Assembly: GCA_045590215.1 (NCBI GenBank)
Contig: JAZNQO010000020.1
Span: 1 to 7,786, forward strand
Direction of reading: 5' to 3'
DNA length: 7,786 nucleotides
Source of the DNA: RUG563 sp045590215
Lineage (GTDB): Bacteria; Bacillota; Clostridia; Christensenellales; Aristaeellaceae
Position numbers and translations under genes: made by a program. Every line of letters begins with the position of its first letter. Within the stretch, counting starts at the first letter, position 1. Shown here piece by piece: positions 1 to 5,687 of this stretch. Under the pieces are notes generated by a model. That model worked only from the letters and a program-made list of their open reading frames with translations. It was not told where the DNA came from and made no database searches.

Positions 1-2453
1 TGGACATTTGTGATGAAATGGGCATTCTGGTGGACAGCGAAGCCTTTGACATGTGGGAGCGGCCCAAGACCCGGTTTGACTATGCCCGCTTCTTTCCTGA
101 GTGGTATGAAAGGGATGTGGCGGCATGGGTGCGCCGGGACCGGAACCGGCCCAGCGTGATCATGTGGTCCATCGGCAATGAAATTTACGATACCCATGCC
201 TCTGACCGGGGCCAGGAAGTGACCCGGATGCTGAAAGCTGCTGTGGAAAAGAACGATTGGCGTCATCATGCACCGGCCACCATCGGCAGCAACTATATGC
301 CCTGGGAAGGGGCGCAGAAGTGCGCCGATATCGTGAAGATGGCAGGCTATAACTATGCCGAGCGTCATTATGCCGCCCACCATGAAAAGCATCCCGATTG
401 GTATATCTACGGCAGCGAAACCTTCTCCGTGGTGCAAAGCCGGGGCATTTATCATTTCCCCATGGACACCGCCATTTTGGCAGAGGACGATTTGCAATGC
501 TCCTCCCTTGGCAACAGCCGCACCAGCTGGGGTGCCAAATCCTACGAAAAGTGCATCACTGACGATCGGGACGCCCCCTTCTGCATGGGGCAGTTCATCT
601 GGACGGGGATTGATTATATCGGCGAACCCACGCCCTATCATACCAAAAATTCTTATTTCGGCACGGTGGACACCGCCGGTTTCCCCAAGGATGCCTATTA
701 TGTGTTCAAAAGCGGCTGGGATCATGATGCCTCGCCTTTTGTTCATATTTATCCCTACTGGGATTTCAATGAAGGCCAGCTGATTGACGTGCAGGTGGCA
801 TCCAATGCGCCTGTTGTGCGGCTGAACCTTAATGGCCGGGTGATCGGCACTCAGCATTTTGACCGGAAAATGGGTCTGGAGCTGGTGGCTAAATGGCAGA
901 TTCCCTATGAAAAGGGTATTCTGATGGCGGAAGGGCTGGACGAAGAAGGAAGGGTGTTAGCCGCTGAAACCATTTCTTCCTTCGGGGATGCGGCGCAGAT
1001 TCATCTGGAAAGCGACCGTAAAACCATAAAATCAAACGGCATCGACATGGCTTTTGTCACCATTTCCATGCTGGACGAAAAGGGCAATCCCGTGGAAAAC
1101 GCCAATAACCGGGTGCGTGTTTCCGTTTCGGGTGCCGGCCGGCTGGTGGGGCTGGATAACGGCGATTCCACGGACTTTGACCCGTGGAAAGGCACGTCCC
1201 GCCGCCTTTTCTCCGGCAAGCTCTTGGCCATGATTGCGTCCACCGAAGAAACGGGGGATGTGGTCATCTGCGTGGAAAGCGAGGGCTTGCCTGCAGCGAA
1301 AATCGTTTTGCAGGCCGTGGAAGCGGAGAAGATTCCCGGCATTTCCTGCCTGTATCGCTGCCCCGAAAGCCCGGAAAACAAGGAAATTCCCATTCGTAAA
1401 GTAGTTCTTTCCTGCGAGGGCGGCACCCACTTTTCCAAAGACCGCCGCATCATGCACTGCAAGGCGCAGCTGCTGCCCGAAAATGCTACCTATCGGGATA
1501 TCGTCTGGCGCGCGACCACCAAGGAGGGCATTGACACCAATCTGGCCAAAGTGACCGCTGATGGAACGGACGCCACCGTGGAAGCGTTGGGGGACGGCAG
1601 TTTCTATCTCCGCTGCATGGCCTATAATGGCGAAAACCACCCGGAAATCATTTCCCACATCGAATGTGCGGCGGAAGGCCTTGGTCCGGCCAGTATGGAT
1701 CCTTATCAGTTTATCACCGGCGGCCTGTATGCCGTGAGCTACGGCGATATCGGCACCGGCAATGAAAAGGGGTTGTGTCTGGCAGCGGAGGAAGACAGCA
1801 CAGCCGGTTTTTTGAACCTGGATTTCGGGGACGTTGGTTCCGATGAAATCACCATTCCCTTCTTCACCCTCAATAACGATCCTTACGAATTTACCCTCTA
1901 TTCCGGCGATCCCTATAACGGCGGTGAAAAAATCATGGATTGCGTTTATCAAAAACCCTCCATCTGGAACACCTATCAGCCGGATACATGGAAATTGCCC
2001 CATCGCCTGACGGGCAAGCACGACCTGTTTATTTTAGGCCATGCCAAGATGCACATGAAGGGCTTCCAATTCAAAAAATATGAACGGGCGTATGAACAGC
2101 TTTCCGCCGTTTCCTGCAATTCCATCTACGGCGACACTTTCCAAAAACAGCCGGACGCCGTCTATGGTATCGGCAATAACGTGAGCCTCGAATTTGACGA
2201 TATGCGCTTTGGAGAAAACAGCGGTGTGAAGCTGACCTTCTGTGGTAAGACACCCATTGACAAAAACACCATTCATGTGCAGTTTCTGTCCGCCGATGGC
2301 GAGCAGCGTGAAATTGCAGAATTTACCCATGCCGATGCTTGGCAAGAGCAAACGTTTATCTTTCCCAAAGTGCCGGAAAAGTGTAAGGTGGTCTTCATCT
2401 TCCTGCCCGGCTGCCATTTCGACTTCCATTGGTTCAGGTTTGAGAAGGTGTAA
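1..2453 (+). CDS. Glycoside hydrolase family 2 (beta-galactosidase type), 5'-truncated by window edge
   Basis: Retaining exo-glycosidase that probably removes beta-galactosyl or related residues from glycans. The reading frame is already open at base 3 (DICDEMGILVDSEAFD, a classic GH2 barrel segment), so the start, sugar-binding domain and immunoglobulin-like domain lie left of the window; 817 residues are visible. Acid/base Glu is in SIGNEIYDTH (codon 180-182). The nucleophile Glu is in YGSETFSVVQSRGIYH (codon 417-419). The barrel ends near WTGIDYIGEPTPYH (about base 640). A DUF4982-like domain follows (about bases 690-980), then a GH2 C-terminal Ig-like domain (about 990-1290, containing GAGRLVGLDNGDSTD). 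A Big-like domain (about 1390-1680) and two beta-sandwich segments resembling CBM6-type modules (about 1700-2070 and 2090-2450) complete the tail. No C-terminal anchor, SLH or LPXTG is seen. Whether there is a signal peptide cannot be known. Substrate is inferred only from family; beta-glucuronidase or another GH2 activity is possible. Confidence 0.93.
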   Translation, partial: DICDEMGILVDSEAFDMWERPKTRFDYARFFPEWYERDVAAWVRRDRNRPSVIMWSIGNEIYDTHASDRGQEVTRMLKAAVEKNDWRHHAPATIGSNYMPWEGAQKCADIVKMAGYNYAERHYAAHHEKHPDWYIYGSETFSVVQSRGIYHFPMDTAILAEDDLQCSSLGNSRTSWGAKSYEKCITDDRDAPFCMGQFIWTGIDYIGEPTPYHTKNSYFGTVDTAGFPKDAYYVFKSGWDHDASPFVHIYPYWDFNEGQLIDVQVASNAPVVRLNLNGRVIGTQHFDRKMGLELVAKWQIPYEKGILMAEGLDEEGRVLAAETISSFGDAAQIHLESDRKTIKSNGIDMAFVTISMLDEKGNPVENANNRVRVSVSGAGRLVGLDNGDSTDFDPWKGTSRRLFSGKLLAMIASTEETGDVVICVESEGLPAAKIVLQAVEAEKIPGISCLYRCPESPENKEIPIRKVVLSCEGGTHFSKDRRIMHCKAQLLPENATYRDIVWRATTKEGIDTNLAKVTADGTDATVEALGDGSFYLRCMAYNGENHPEIISHIECAAEGLGPASMDPYQFITGGLYAVSYGDIGTGNEKGLCLAAEEDSTAGFLNLDFGDVGSDEITIPFFTLNNDPYEFTLYSGDPYNGGEKIMDCVYQKPSIWNTYQPDTWKLPHRLTGKHDLFILGHAKMHMKGFQFKKYERAYEQLSAVSCNSIYGDTFQKQPDAVYGIGNNVSLEFDDMRFGENSGVKLTFCGKTPIDKNTIHVQFLSADGEQREIAEFTHADAWQEQTFIFPKVPEKCKVVFIFLPGCHFDFHWFRFEKV

Positions 2454-2572
2454 GTTTTCGGTGGTACACGGGGGCTTGAGTGGTTTCTGATTCCCTGCCT
2501 CGGCATATGAGCAAAAAAGCTGCGCCATATGGTGGGAGGGTTCTTAAGGATGAATTGATCCCACAATGAAAC

Positions 2573-2607
2573 AATGAGCATCCGGCAGAAAATGTCGGAT
2601 GCTCATT
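2573..2607. terminator. Probable bidirectional terminator between GH2 gene and DUF6440-like gene
   Basis: Arms 2573-2587 and 2593-2607 pair over 15 bp with a single G-T pair (2585/2595) and a GAAAA loop (2588-2592). On the plus strand it is followed by TTGCTT, a weak T tract. On the minus strand the arm is followed by TGTTTCATTG. It lies between two convergent genes, so it probably serves both directions; the T tracts are poor, so efficiency is uncertain. Confidence 0.72.
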
Positions 2608-2632
2608 TGCTTATGGGGCCAACAAACGCAAT

Positions 2633-2647
2633 GCACCGGAACGGTGC
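2633..2647. repeat. Small inverted repeat (6-bp stem, GAA loop)
   Basis: GCACCG (2633-2638) pairs with CGGTGC (2642-2647) around a GAA triloop. Its architecture (GC-rich stem with GAA loop) matches the hairpins at 7538-7554 and 7723-7737. It may be a decayed member of the same repeat class. No function is evident. Confidence 0.5.
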
Positions 2648-2658
2648 GTATAATTGCG

Positions 2659-2672
2659 CCCTCCTGAGAGGG
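2659..2672. repeat. Small inverted repeat next to a G7 run
   Basis: CCCTC (2659-2663) pairs with GAGGG (2668-2672) around CTGA, and the right arm runs on into more G residues (to 2676). Read on the minus strand it sits downstream of the DUF6440-like gene, so it could act as a weak 3' end structure. No T tract supports a terminator call. Confidence 0.35.
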
Positions 2673-2712
2673 GGGGAATCTGTTTTTCGTTTGCTCAACA
2701 AATTGGAATTGG

Positions 2713-2889
2713 TCACTTTGCATATCGCGAGTCTAATAGAGGTTTCCCATCTTTGTCCACCAAAACCGTAATCCCTCCGATGTTTGTCCAGTGTGCCATT
2801 AAATACTGTACACCTGTTTCCGTATCGACAATAATTCTTGTTCCTTCCATAAACCCGTCTTTTTCAATAACCTCAAATCGTTTTTTCAT
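2713..2889 (-). CDS. Small DUF6440-like protein
   Basis: A 58-residue protein resembling DUF6440, a family of small uncharacterised Bacillota proteins. The pattern MKKRFEVIEKDGFMEGTRI, then VDTETGVQYL, then GGITVLVDKDGKPLL is the basis for the call. The fold is probably a small all-beta unit: a variable residue, then a glycine-rich turn, then the DKDGKP turn. The start at 2889 is chosen because AAAGGAG (2899-2905) sits 9 bases upstream; a longer frame to 2949 would run through the promoter. It has no signal peptide or membrane segment. It appears monocistronic, with an extended -10 promoter at 2930-2938 and a shared terminator downstream (2573-2607). Function is unknown, and the family assignment is from memory of the pattern, not a search. 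Confidence 0.72.
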   Translation of the reverse strand: MKKRFEVIEKDGFMEGTRIIVDTETGVQYLMAHWTNIGGITVLVDKDGKPLLDSRYAK

Positions 2890-2929
2890 GTCTGTTATCT
2901 CCTTTGTCAAATTCAAGTTTATCGCTTTC

Positions 2930-2938
2930 ATTCTATCA
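2930..2938 (-). promoter_or_regulatory. Putative extended -10 promoter of the DUF6440-like gene
   Basis: On the minus strand the sequence reads TGATAGAAT (2938 down to 2930): TAGAAT with a TGn extension. The best -35 candidate, TTGCGG with an 18-base spacer, falls inside the stem of the pduL terminator (2951-2980), so the two elements would overlap. Transcription would start near 2923, giving a leader of about 34 bases. Confidence 0.45.
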
Positions 2939-2950
2939 CAGCAGTACACA

Positions 2951-2980
2951 AAACCGCAAGCCCAAAAAGGCTTGCGGTTT
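2951..2980 (-). terminator. Rho-independent terminator downstream of pduL
   Basis: A perfect 12-bp stem, AAACCGCAAGCC (2951-2962) with GGCTTGCGGTTT (2969-2980), closes a 6-base loop. On the minus strand the right end reads GGTTTTGTGT, a modest T tract. It lies about 88 bases past the pduL stop and just upstream of the DUF6440-like gene, so it separates these two transcription units. Confidence 0.75.
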
Positions 2981-3067
2981 CGTTATTTACAAGATGCAAA
3001 GTGTAGGATAACTCCTTCCTTTACATCATACCTTCTGGCGCAGCTTTATTTTTCAGTTTCAAGAAGA

Positions 3068-3637
3068 TTACTTCACGATTTCGCCCATGGTGTTGCCGGA
3101 GCAGCAGGCAGCGTTGCTTTCGTCGGTATCAATGTGCATAGCCAAAGCGAAGTTATCGTTCACTCGACACACCACATCACCGAAGATCAGGCTGCGGCCT
3201 TCGGTTTCGATCTTGACGGAGACAACGTCCTTGTCCTTTACGTCGCAGGCAGCGGCATCGGCAGGGGTCATATGGATATGACGCTTGGCGGCGATGACGC
3301 CTTCAGCGATTTCCACTTCGCCCTTGGGGCCAACCAGCTTGCAGCCGCCGGTGGCAGCGATATCGCCGGATTCACGGATGGGGGCGGAAACGCCGATGGA
3401 ACGGGCATCGGTCAGGGAGATTTCCACCTGAGTGGCATTCCGGGTGGGGCCGAGGATGGAAACGCCGGACAGGGTCTTCTTGGGGCCCACAACGTCCACG
3501 CGTTCTGCGCAGGCATACTGGCCGGGCTGGGAGAGCATTTTTTTGACAGTCAGTTCATAGCCTTCGCCGAACAGGGTTTCCAGATCAGCCTTGGACAGAT
3601 GCACATGACGGGCGGAAGTTTCTACGATAAATTTCAT
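3068..3637 (-). CDS. pduL: PduL-type phosphate acyltransferase (phosphotransacylase), stand-alone form
   Basis: Transfers an acyl group between CoA and phosphate (propanoyl- or acetyl-CoA + Pi to acyl phosphate + CoA), the step before acetate/propionate kinase makes ATP. The 189-residue protein has the two PduL repeats: TSARHVHLS near the N-terminus and AAKRHIHMTPADA at about 117-128. Zinc-ligand candidates are H11, H13, E72, H120, H122 and H168, with spacing matching the known PduL metal sites. It starts directly with MKFIVETSARH, so it lacks the N-terminal helix that targets PduL into bacterial microcompartments, and no shell genes are nearby. A cytosolic Pta-like role in fermentation is therefore likely. 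Start 3637 (ATG) is preferred because AAGGAA (3644-3649) lies 6 bases upstream; an in-frame TTG at 3658 would give 196 residues. It has its own promoter (3674-3702) and terminator (2951-2980). Acetyl versus propanoyl preference cannot be told. Confidence 0.92.
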   Translation of the reverse strand: MKFIVETSARHVHLSKADLETLFGEGYELTVKKMLSQPGQYACAERVDVVGPKKTLSGVSILGPTRNATQVEISLTDARSIGVSAPIRESGDIAATGGCKLVGPKGEVEIAEGVIAAKRHIHMTPADAAACDVKDKDVVSVKIETEGRSLIFGDVVCRVNDNFALAMHIDTDESNAACCSGNTMGEIVK

Positions 3638-3673
3638 TGCAGGTTCCTTCTTTCTCAAAGTTTTCCTTTGTTT

Positions 3674-3702
3674 ATTATAGCAAATTCAGAGATGTTTGTA
3701 AA
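3674..3702 (-). promoter_or_regulatory. Housekeeping (sigma-A) promoter of pduL
   Basis: On the minus strand TTTACA (3697-3702) and TATAAT (3674-3679) are separated by exactly 17 bases; TG precedes the -10 box by one base (TGCTATAAT). That is 5/6 and 6/6 matches. The predicted start is near 3667, about 30 bases before the pduL ATG. The -35 box starts only a few bases beyond the stop codon of the upstream signal peptidase gene. Confidence 0.82.
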
Positions 3703-3705
3703 TGC

Positions 3706-4317
3706 TTATTCCACGTTGCGCCACGCATTGAAAGGATAAATAACCCATTTTACCTTGCCCATAATCATATCCCGGCTGATGGGCCCCACATCGGAAGCCC
3801 GGCTGTCGTGGGAGGTGCGGCGGTTATCGCCGATCATGAAATATTCATCTTCCCCAAGCTGGCGCAAAGGATAATCGCCGGGCACGCTGCCCATCAGCTC
3901 CGGGTCCGGCACTTGTTCGCCGTTGACGAATAATTTGCCGCCGGTGATTTCCACCGTATCTCCTGGCAGGGCTACCATACGCTTGATAAACAGGGTGGGC
4001 TTGCGAAGGGTGAGGGAAGCACCCAAATCAAAGGAGAAATTGGTGCGCCCCGGATAATTGCAGATCACCACATCGCCCCGCTCCATGCCTTTGGTGCCTT
4101 CGCCATAGGCCAGCCTTGACATCAGCACGATTTCACCGTCCTTGACGGTATCGGTCATGCTGGTGCCTTTCACGGGCACGGGCTGCGCAACAAAAATCAG
4201 CGTGAGTACCAGCAGAAGAAATATTGCATCGCCCACAAAGCCGAGAATTTTTTGCGTCTTGGTTTTTTCCTTTTTCTTTTTTTCTTTGGCCGGGGCTTTC
4301 TGTACAGGAACAGTCAT
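3706..4317 (-). CDS. lepB: Type I signal peptidase, second tandem copy
   Basis: Membrane serine protease that cleaves signal peptides from exported proteins at the outer face of the cytoplasmic membrane. The 203-residue protein has a basic cytosolic tail (KEKKKKEK at 11-18), one transmembrane segment (about 25-44) and then the S26 catalytic domain. Catalytic Ser is S53 in GTSMTDT; catalytic Lys is K112 in FIKRMVALPGD. Box E, GDNRRTSHDSR, is at 163-173. The serine box reads SMTDT rather than the usual SMxPT, so the common proline is absent. Start 4317 is supported by AGGAGG (4326-4331) 8 bases upstream. It lies 38 bases downstream of its paralogue and aligns with it without gaps, about 119 of 159 residues identical by hand count over the catalytic part. 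The single-membrane-span form is typical of Gram-positive SipS-type enzymes. Confidence 0.95.
   Translation of the reverse strand: MTVPVQKAPAKEKKKKEKTKTQKILGFVGDAIFLLLVLTLIFVAQPVPVKGTSMTDTVKDGEIVLMSRLAYGEGTKGMERGDVVICNYPGRTNFSFDLGASLTLRKPTLFIKRMVALPGDTVEITGGKLFVNGEQVPDPELMGSVPGDYPLRQLGEDEYFMIGDNRRTSHDSRASDVGPISRDMIMGKVKWVIYPFNAWRNVE
3746..3834 (-). repeat. Near-identical 89-bp patch shared by the two lepB genes (copy in second gene)
   Basis: Bases 3746-3834 match 4396-4484 at a constant offset of 650. I count two mismatches (3790 and 3796), i.e. 87/89, with identical runs of 44 and 38 bases. The patch encodes box E and the following ISRDMIMGKVK segment. Sequence on either side is clearly more diverged. 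Confidence 0.9.
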
Positions 4318-4355
4318 GAAAAGCCCCTCCTTTCATTGAGAGATTTTTGCTTGTT

Positions 4356-5027
4356 TTAGTCCACGCTGCGCCAATTGCCAAAGGGGAACAGCACGCATTT
4401 TACCTTGCCCATAATCATATCCCGGCTGATGGGCCCCACGTCGGACGCCCGGCTGTCGTGGGAGGTGCGGCGGTTATCGCCGATGACAAAATACTCATTT
4501 TCGCCCAGATACCGCAGGGGATAATCCTTGGGCGTGCTGGCCATCAGCTCCGGATCCGGCACTTCTTCGCCGTTGACGAACAATTTGCCCCCGGCGATTT
4601 CTACCGTATCTCCGGGCAAAGCCACCAGACGCTTGACGAAGATGGTATGCTTTTCAAAGGACAGGGCGGCTCCCAGATGGAACGTGCCTTCCGTGCGGCC
4701 GGGGTAGCGGCATATCACGATATCGCCCCGCTCCATGCCCTTGGTGCCTTCGCCGTAGGCCAGTTTGGAAACCAGCACCACTTCTTTGTCCATAAGGGTA
4801 TTGGTCATGCTGCTTCCGTCCACCCGCACAGGCTCTGCCACAAAGGCACGGATGAGCACGGTAATCAGCAGAGCGGCCAAAATGGTCCATATCCAGCTCA
4901 TAATCTCCTGCCCCAATGTTTTTTTCTGCTTTTCTTTTTTCTTTTTTTCCTTGCCCTGTTCTTGCGCTTGGGTTTCCGGGGCAGGCGTATGTTCTTTTTC
5001 TTTTGTGTTCTTTGCCATGATCGACAT
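4356..5027 (-). CDS. lepB: Type I signal peptidase, first tandem copy
   Basis: Cleaves signal peptides after Sec/Tat export, like its neighbour. From the chosen start the protein has 223 residues: a hydrophilic cytosolic tail of about 42 residues rich in Lys, Glu and Gln (KEKKKKEKQKK at 27-37), one membrane span at about 43-64, then the catalytic domain with S73 (GSSMTNT), K132 (FVKRLVALPGD) and box E GDNRRTSHDSR (183-193). As in the second copy, the serine box lacks the usual proline. The start at 5027 is chosen because GGAAG (5038-5042), within an AAGGAAGGAAG purine tract, lies 10 bases upstream and because longer frames would overlap the DUF951 gene; ATG 5018 is a possible alternative. It begins 23 bases after the DUF951 stop, so the genes are surely cotranscribed. 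Confidence 0.94.
   Translation of the reverse strand: MSIMAKNTKEKEHTPAPETQAQEQGKEKKKKEKQKKTLGQEIMSWIWTILAALLITVLIRAFVAEPVRVDGSSMTNTLMDKEVVLVSKLAYGEGTKGMERGDIVICRYPGRTEGTFHLGAALSFEKHTIFVKRLVALPGDTVEIAGGKLFVNGEEVPDPELMASTPKDYPLRYLGENEYFVIGDNRRTSHDSRASDVGPISRDMIMGKVKCVLFPFGNWRSVD
4396..4484 (-). repeat. Near-identical 89-bp patch shared by the two lepB genes (copy in first gene)
   Basis: Partner of 3746-3834 at a distance of 650 bases in the same orientation, 87/89 identical. Direct repeats this close can recombine, giving deletion or duplication of one lepB unit. Confidence 0.9.
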
Positions 5028-5050
5028 ATGCCAATTGCTTCCTTCCTTGC

Positions 5051-5254
5051 TCACAGCACGGGCTCCGGCCCCTGCTGAAGCAATTTTTTGCGCCGTTTCA
5101 GGAACGTTTCCCGATCCAGCATCACAATACGGCCGCAGCCCTGACATTTGATTTTAATATCAGCCCCTGTGCGGACCACCACCCAAGTATCGCTTTTGCA
5201 GGGGTGGGGTTTTCGGGTTTGCACAATATCGCCCAGCCGGATTTCTTCCATCAT
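5051..5254 (-). CDS. DUF951 family protein
   Basis: A 67-residue protein of the DUF951 family (YyzM-like), widespread in Bacillota and of unknown function. Diagnostic pattern: an N-terminal LGDIV, then KPHPC-K-SDTWVV, RTGADIKIKC, GCGRIVML and a basic helix (FLKRRKKLL). Cys19, Cys37 and Cys40 could bind a metal or form a small knuckle; this is inference. Length is normal for the family. The start at 5254 has a perfect AAGGAGG (5265-5271) 10 bases upstream; a second ATG follows directly (5251). In many relatives the gene sits near chromosome-partition or mechanosensitive-channel genes, whereas here it is first in an operon with two signal peptidase genes, under the promoter at 5296-5324. It is divergent from the yabP operon. 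Confidence 0.88.
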   Translation of the reverse strand: MMEEIRLGDIVQTRKPHPCKSDTWVVVRTGADIKIKCQGCGRIVMLDRETFLKRRKKLLQQGPEPVL

Positions 5255-5295
5255 CCTGCTTCAGCCTCCTTGATGCGTTTGTATTGCACCCGTTC

Positions 5296-5324
5296 ATTAT
5301 ATACGCTTTTGATATTTTTTTCAA
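5296..5324 (-). promoter_or_regulatory. Strong sigma-A promoter of the DUF951-lepB-lepB operon
   Basis: On the minus strand TTGAAA (5319-5324) and a perfect TATAAT (5296-5301) are 17 bases apart, with an A-rich spacer. Predicted start is near 5289, leaving a leader of about 35 bases with AAGGAGG before the ATG at 5254. This would drive constitutive vegetative expression of the signal peptidases. Confidence 0.85.
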
Positions 5325-5351
5325 TGTTATTTGCAGGAATCCGGCAAAAAA

Positions 5352-5381
5352 GGCATAGGGAGAGCCCCTTTAGCATAAAAG
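5352..5381 (+). promoter_or_regulatory. Possible sigma-E-like (mother-cell) promoter of yabP operon
   Basis: GGCATAGG (5352-5359) and CATAAAAG (5374-5381) are 14 bases apart, resembling the Bacillus sigma-E pattern (a CATATT-like -35 and CATACAAT-like -10). The start would be near 5388, directly at the ribosome binding site GGGAGGG (5388-5394), so the leader would be very short. No good sigma-A promoter is seen in the 5255-5402 gap on the plus strand. Matches are partial, so this is tentative. Confidence 0.35.
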
Positions 5382-5402
5382 AGATACGGGAGGGATCAAT
5401 GA

Positions 5403-5687
5403 ATGGAGAAAGATACTTCTTTGCAGCCCTTTGCCCCCAAAAACCACACCCTGCATCTGGATAACCGGCAAAAAGCGCATTTGACGGGGGTTACAGAGGT
5501 TTTGGCTTTTGACGAAAATCAGGTGGTGCTGCGCACGGAAAGCGGAGACGTGGCCTTGATGGGAGAAAATTTACATGTGACCCAGCTGATGCTGGAGGAT
5601 GGGAAGATGGCAGTGGAAGGGAAAGTGGACAGCTTTCTCTATACCTCGCCCCGAAAAAGCGGACGGCTTTTCGGCAAACGGAAATGA
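5403..5687 (+). CDS. yabP: Sporulation protein YabP
   Basis: A 94-residue protein of the YabP/YqfC sporulation family, associated with the mother-cell side of the spore envelope in Bacillus and Clostridia; its precise biochemical role is not known. The core reads LTGVTEVLAFDENQVVLRT, ESGDVALMGENLHVTQL, then GKMAVEGKVDSFLY, the usual short beta-rich fold that ends with the VEGKVDS motif. It has no signal peptide or membrane span. Length is normal. Start 5403 is chosen over the overlapping ATG at 5399, which is in another frame; GGGAGGG (5388-5394) is 8 bases upstream of 5403. First gene of the operon. Its stop overlaps the yabQ start by 4 bases (ATGA). Confidence 0.9.
   Translation: MEKDTSLQPFAPKNHTLHLDNRQKAHLTGVTEVLAFDENQVVLRTESGDVALMGENLHVTQLMLEDGKMAVEGKVDSFLYTSPRKSGRLFGKRK

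Larger units (their letters stand above)
2454..2712. other. Convergent intergenic region with hairpins, no gene
   Basis: The stretch separates the plus-strand GH2 gene from the minus-strand DUF6440-like gene. I see no frame with a credible start and protein pattern. It holds a strong terminator hairpin (2573-2607) and two small hairpins (2633-2647 and 2659-2672), listed separately. A perfect TATAAT at 2649-2654 has no usable -35 box 16-18 bases upstream and no plus-strand gene after it. Confidence 0.7.

Noticed and set aside
1032..2021. A 329-codon open frame on the minus strand inside the GH2 gene
   Set aside because: Antisense shadow of a GC-biased gene with clear GH2 domains; no protein family pattern and no start signal.
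2500..2532. CATATGAGC...GCTGCGCCATATG imperfect inverted repeat after the GH2 gene
   Set aside because: The arms need a three-base bulge to pair and there is no T tract; the 2573-2607 hairpin is the far better terminator.
2649..2654. Perfect TATAAT on the plus strand
   Set aside because: No -35 box at 16-18 bases upstream (the bases there are AACGCA-like) and no plus-strand gene follows.
2654..3739. A 361-codon open frame on the plus strand across the DUF6440-like gene, pduL and the pduL promoter
   Set aside because: It runs antisense to two well-recognised genes and through a terminator and a promoter. Its composition (Gly/Ala/Phe/His-rich) is the mirror of pduL codon use, and it has no credible ribosome binding site.
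4347..5078. A 243-codon open frame on the plus strand opposite the first lepB
   Set aside because: It is the complement of the signal peptidase gene. Its similarity to an antisense frame of the other copy simply reflects the lepB duplication.
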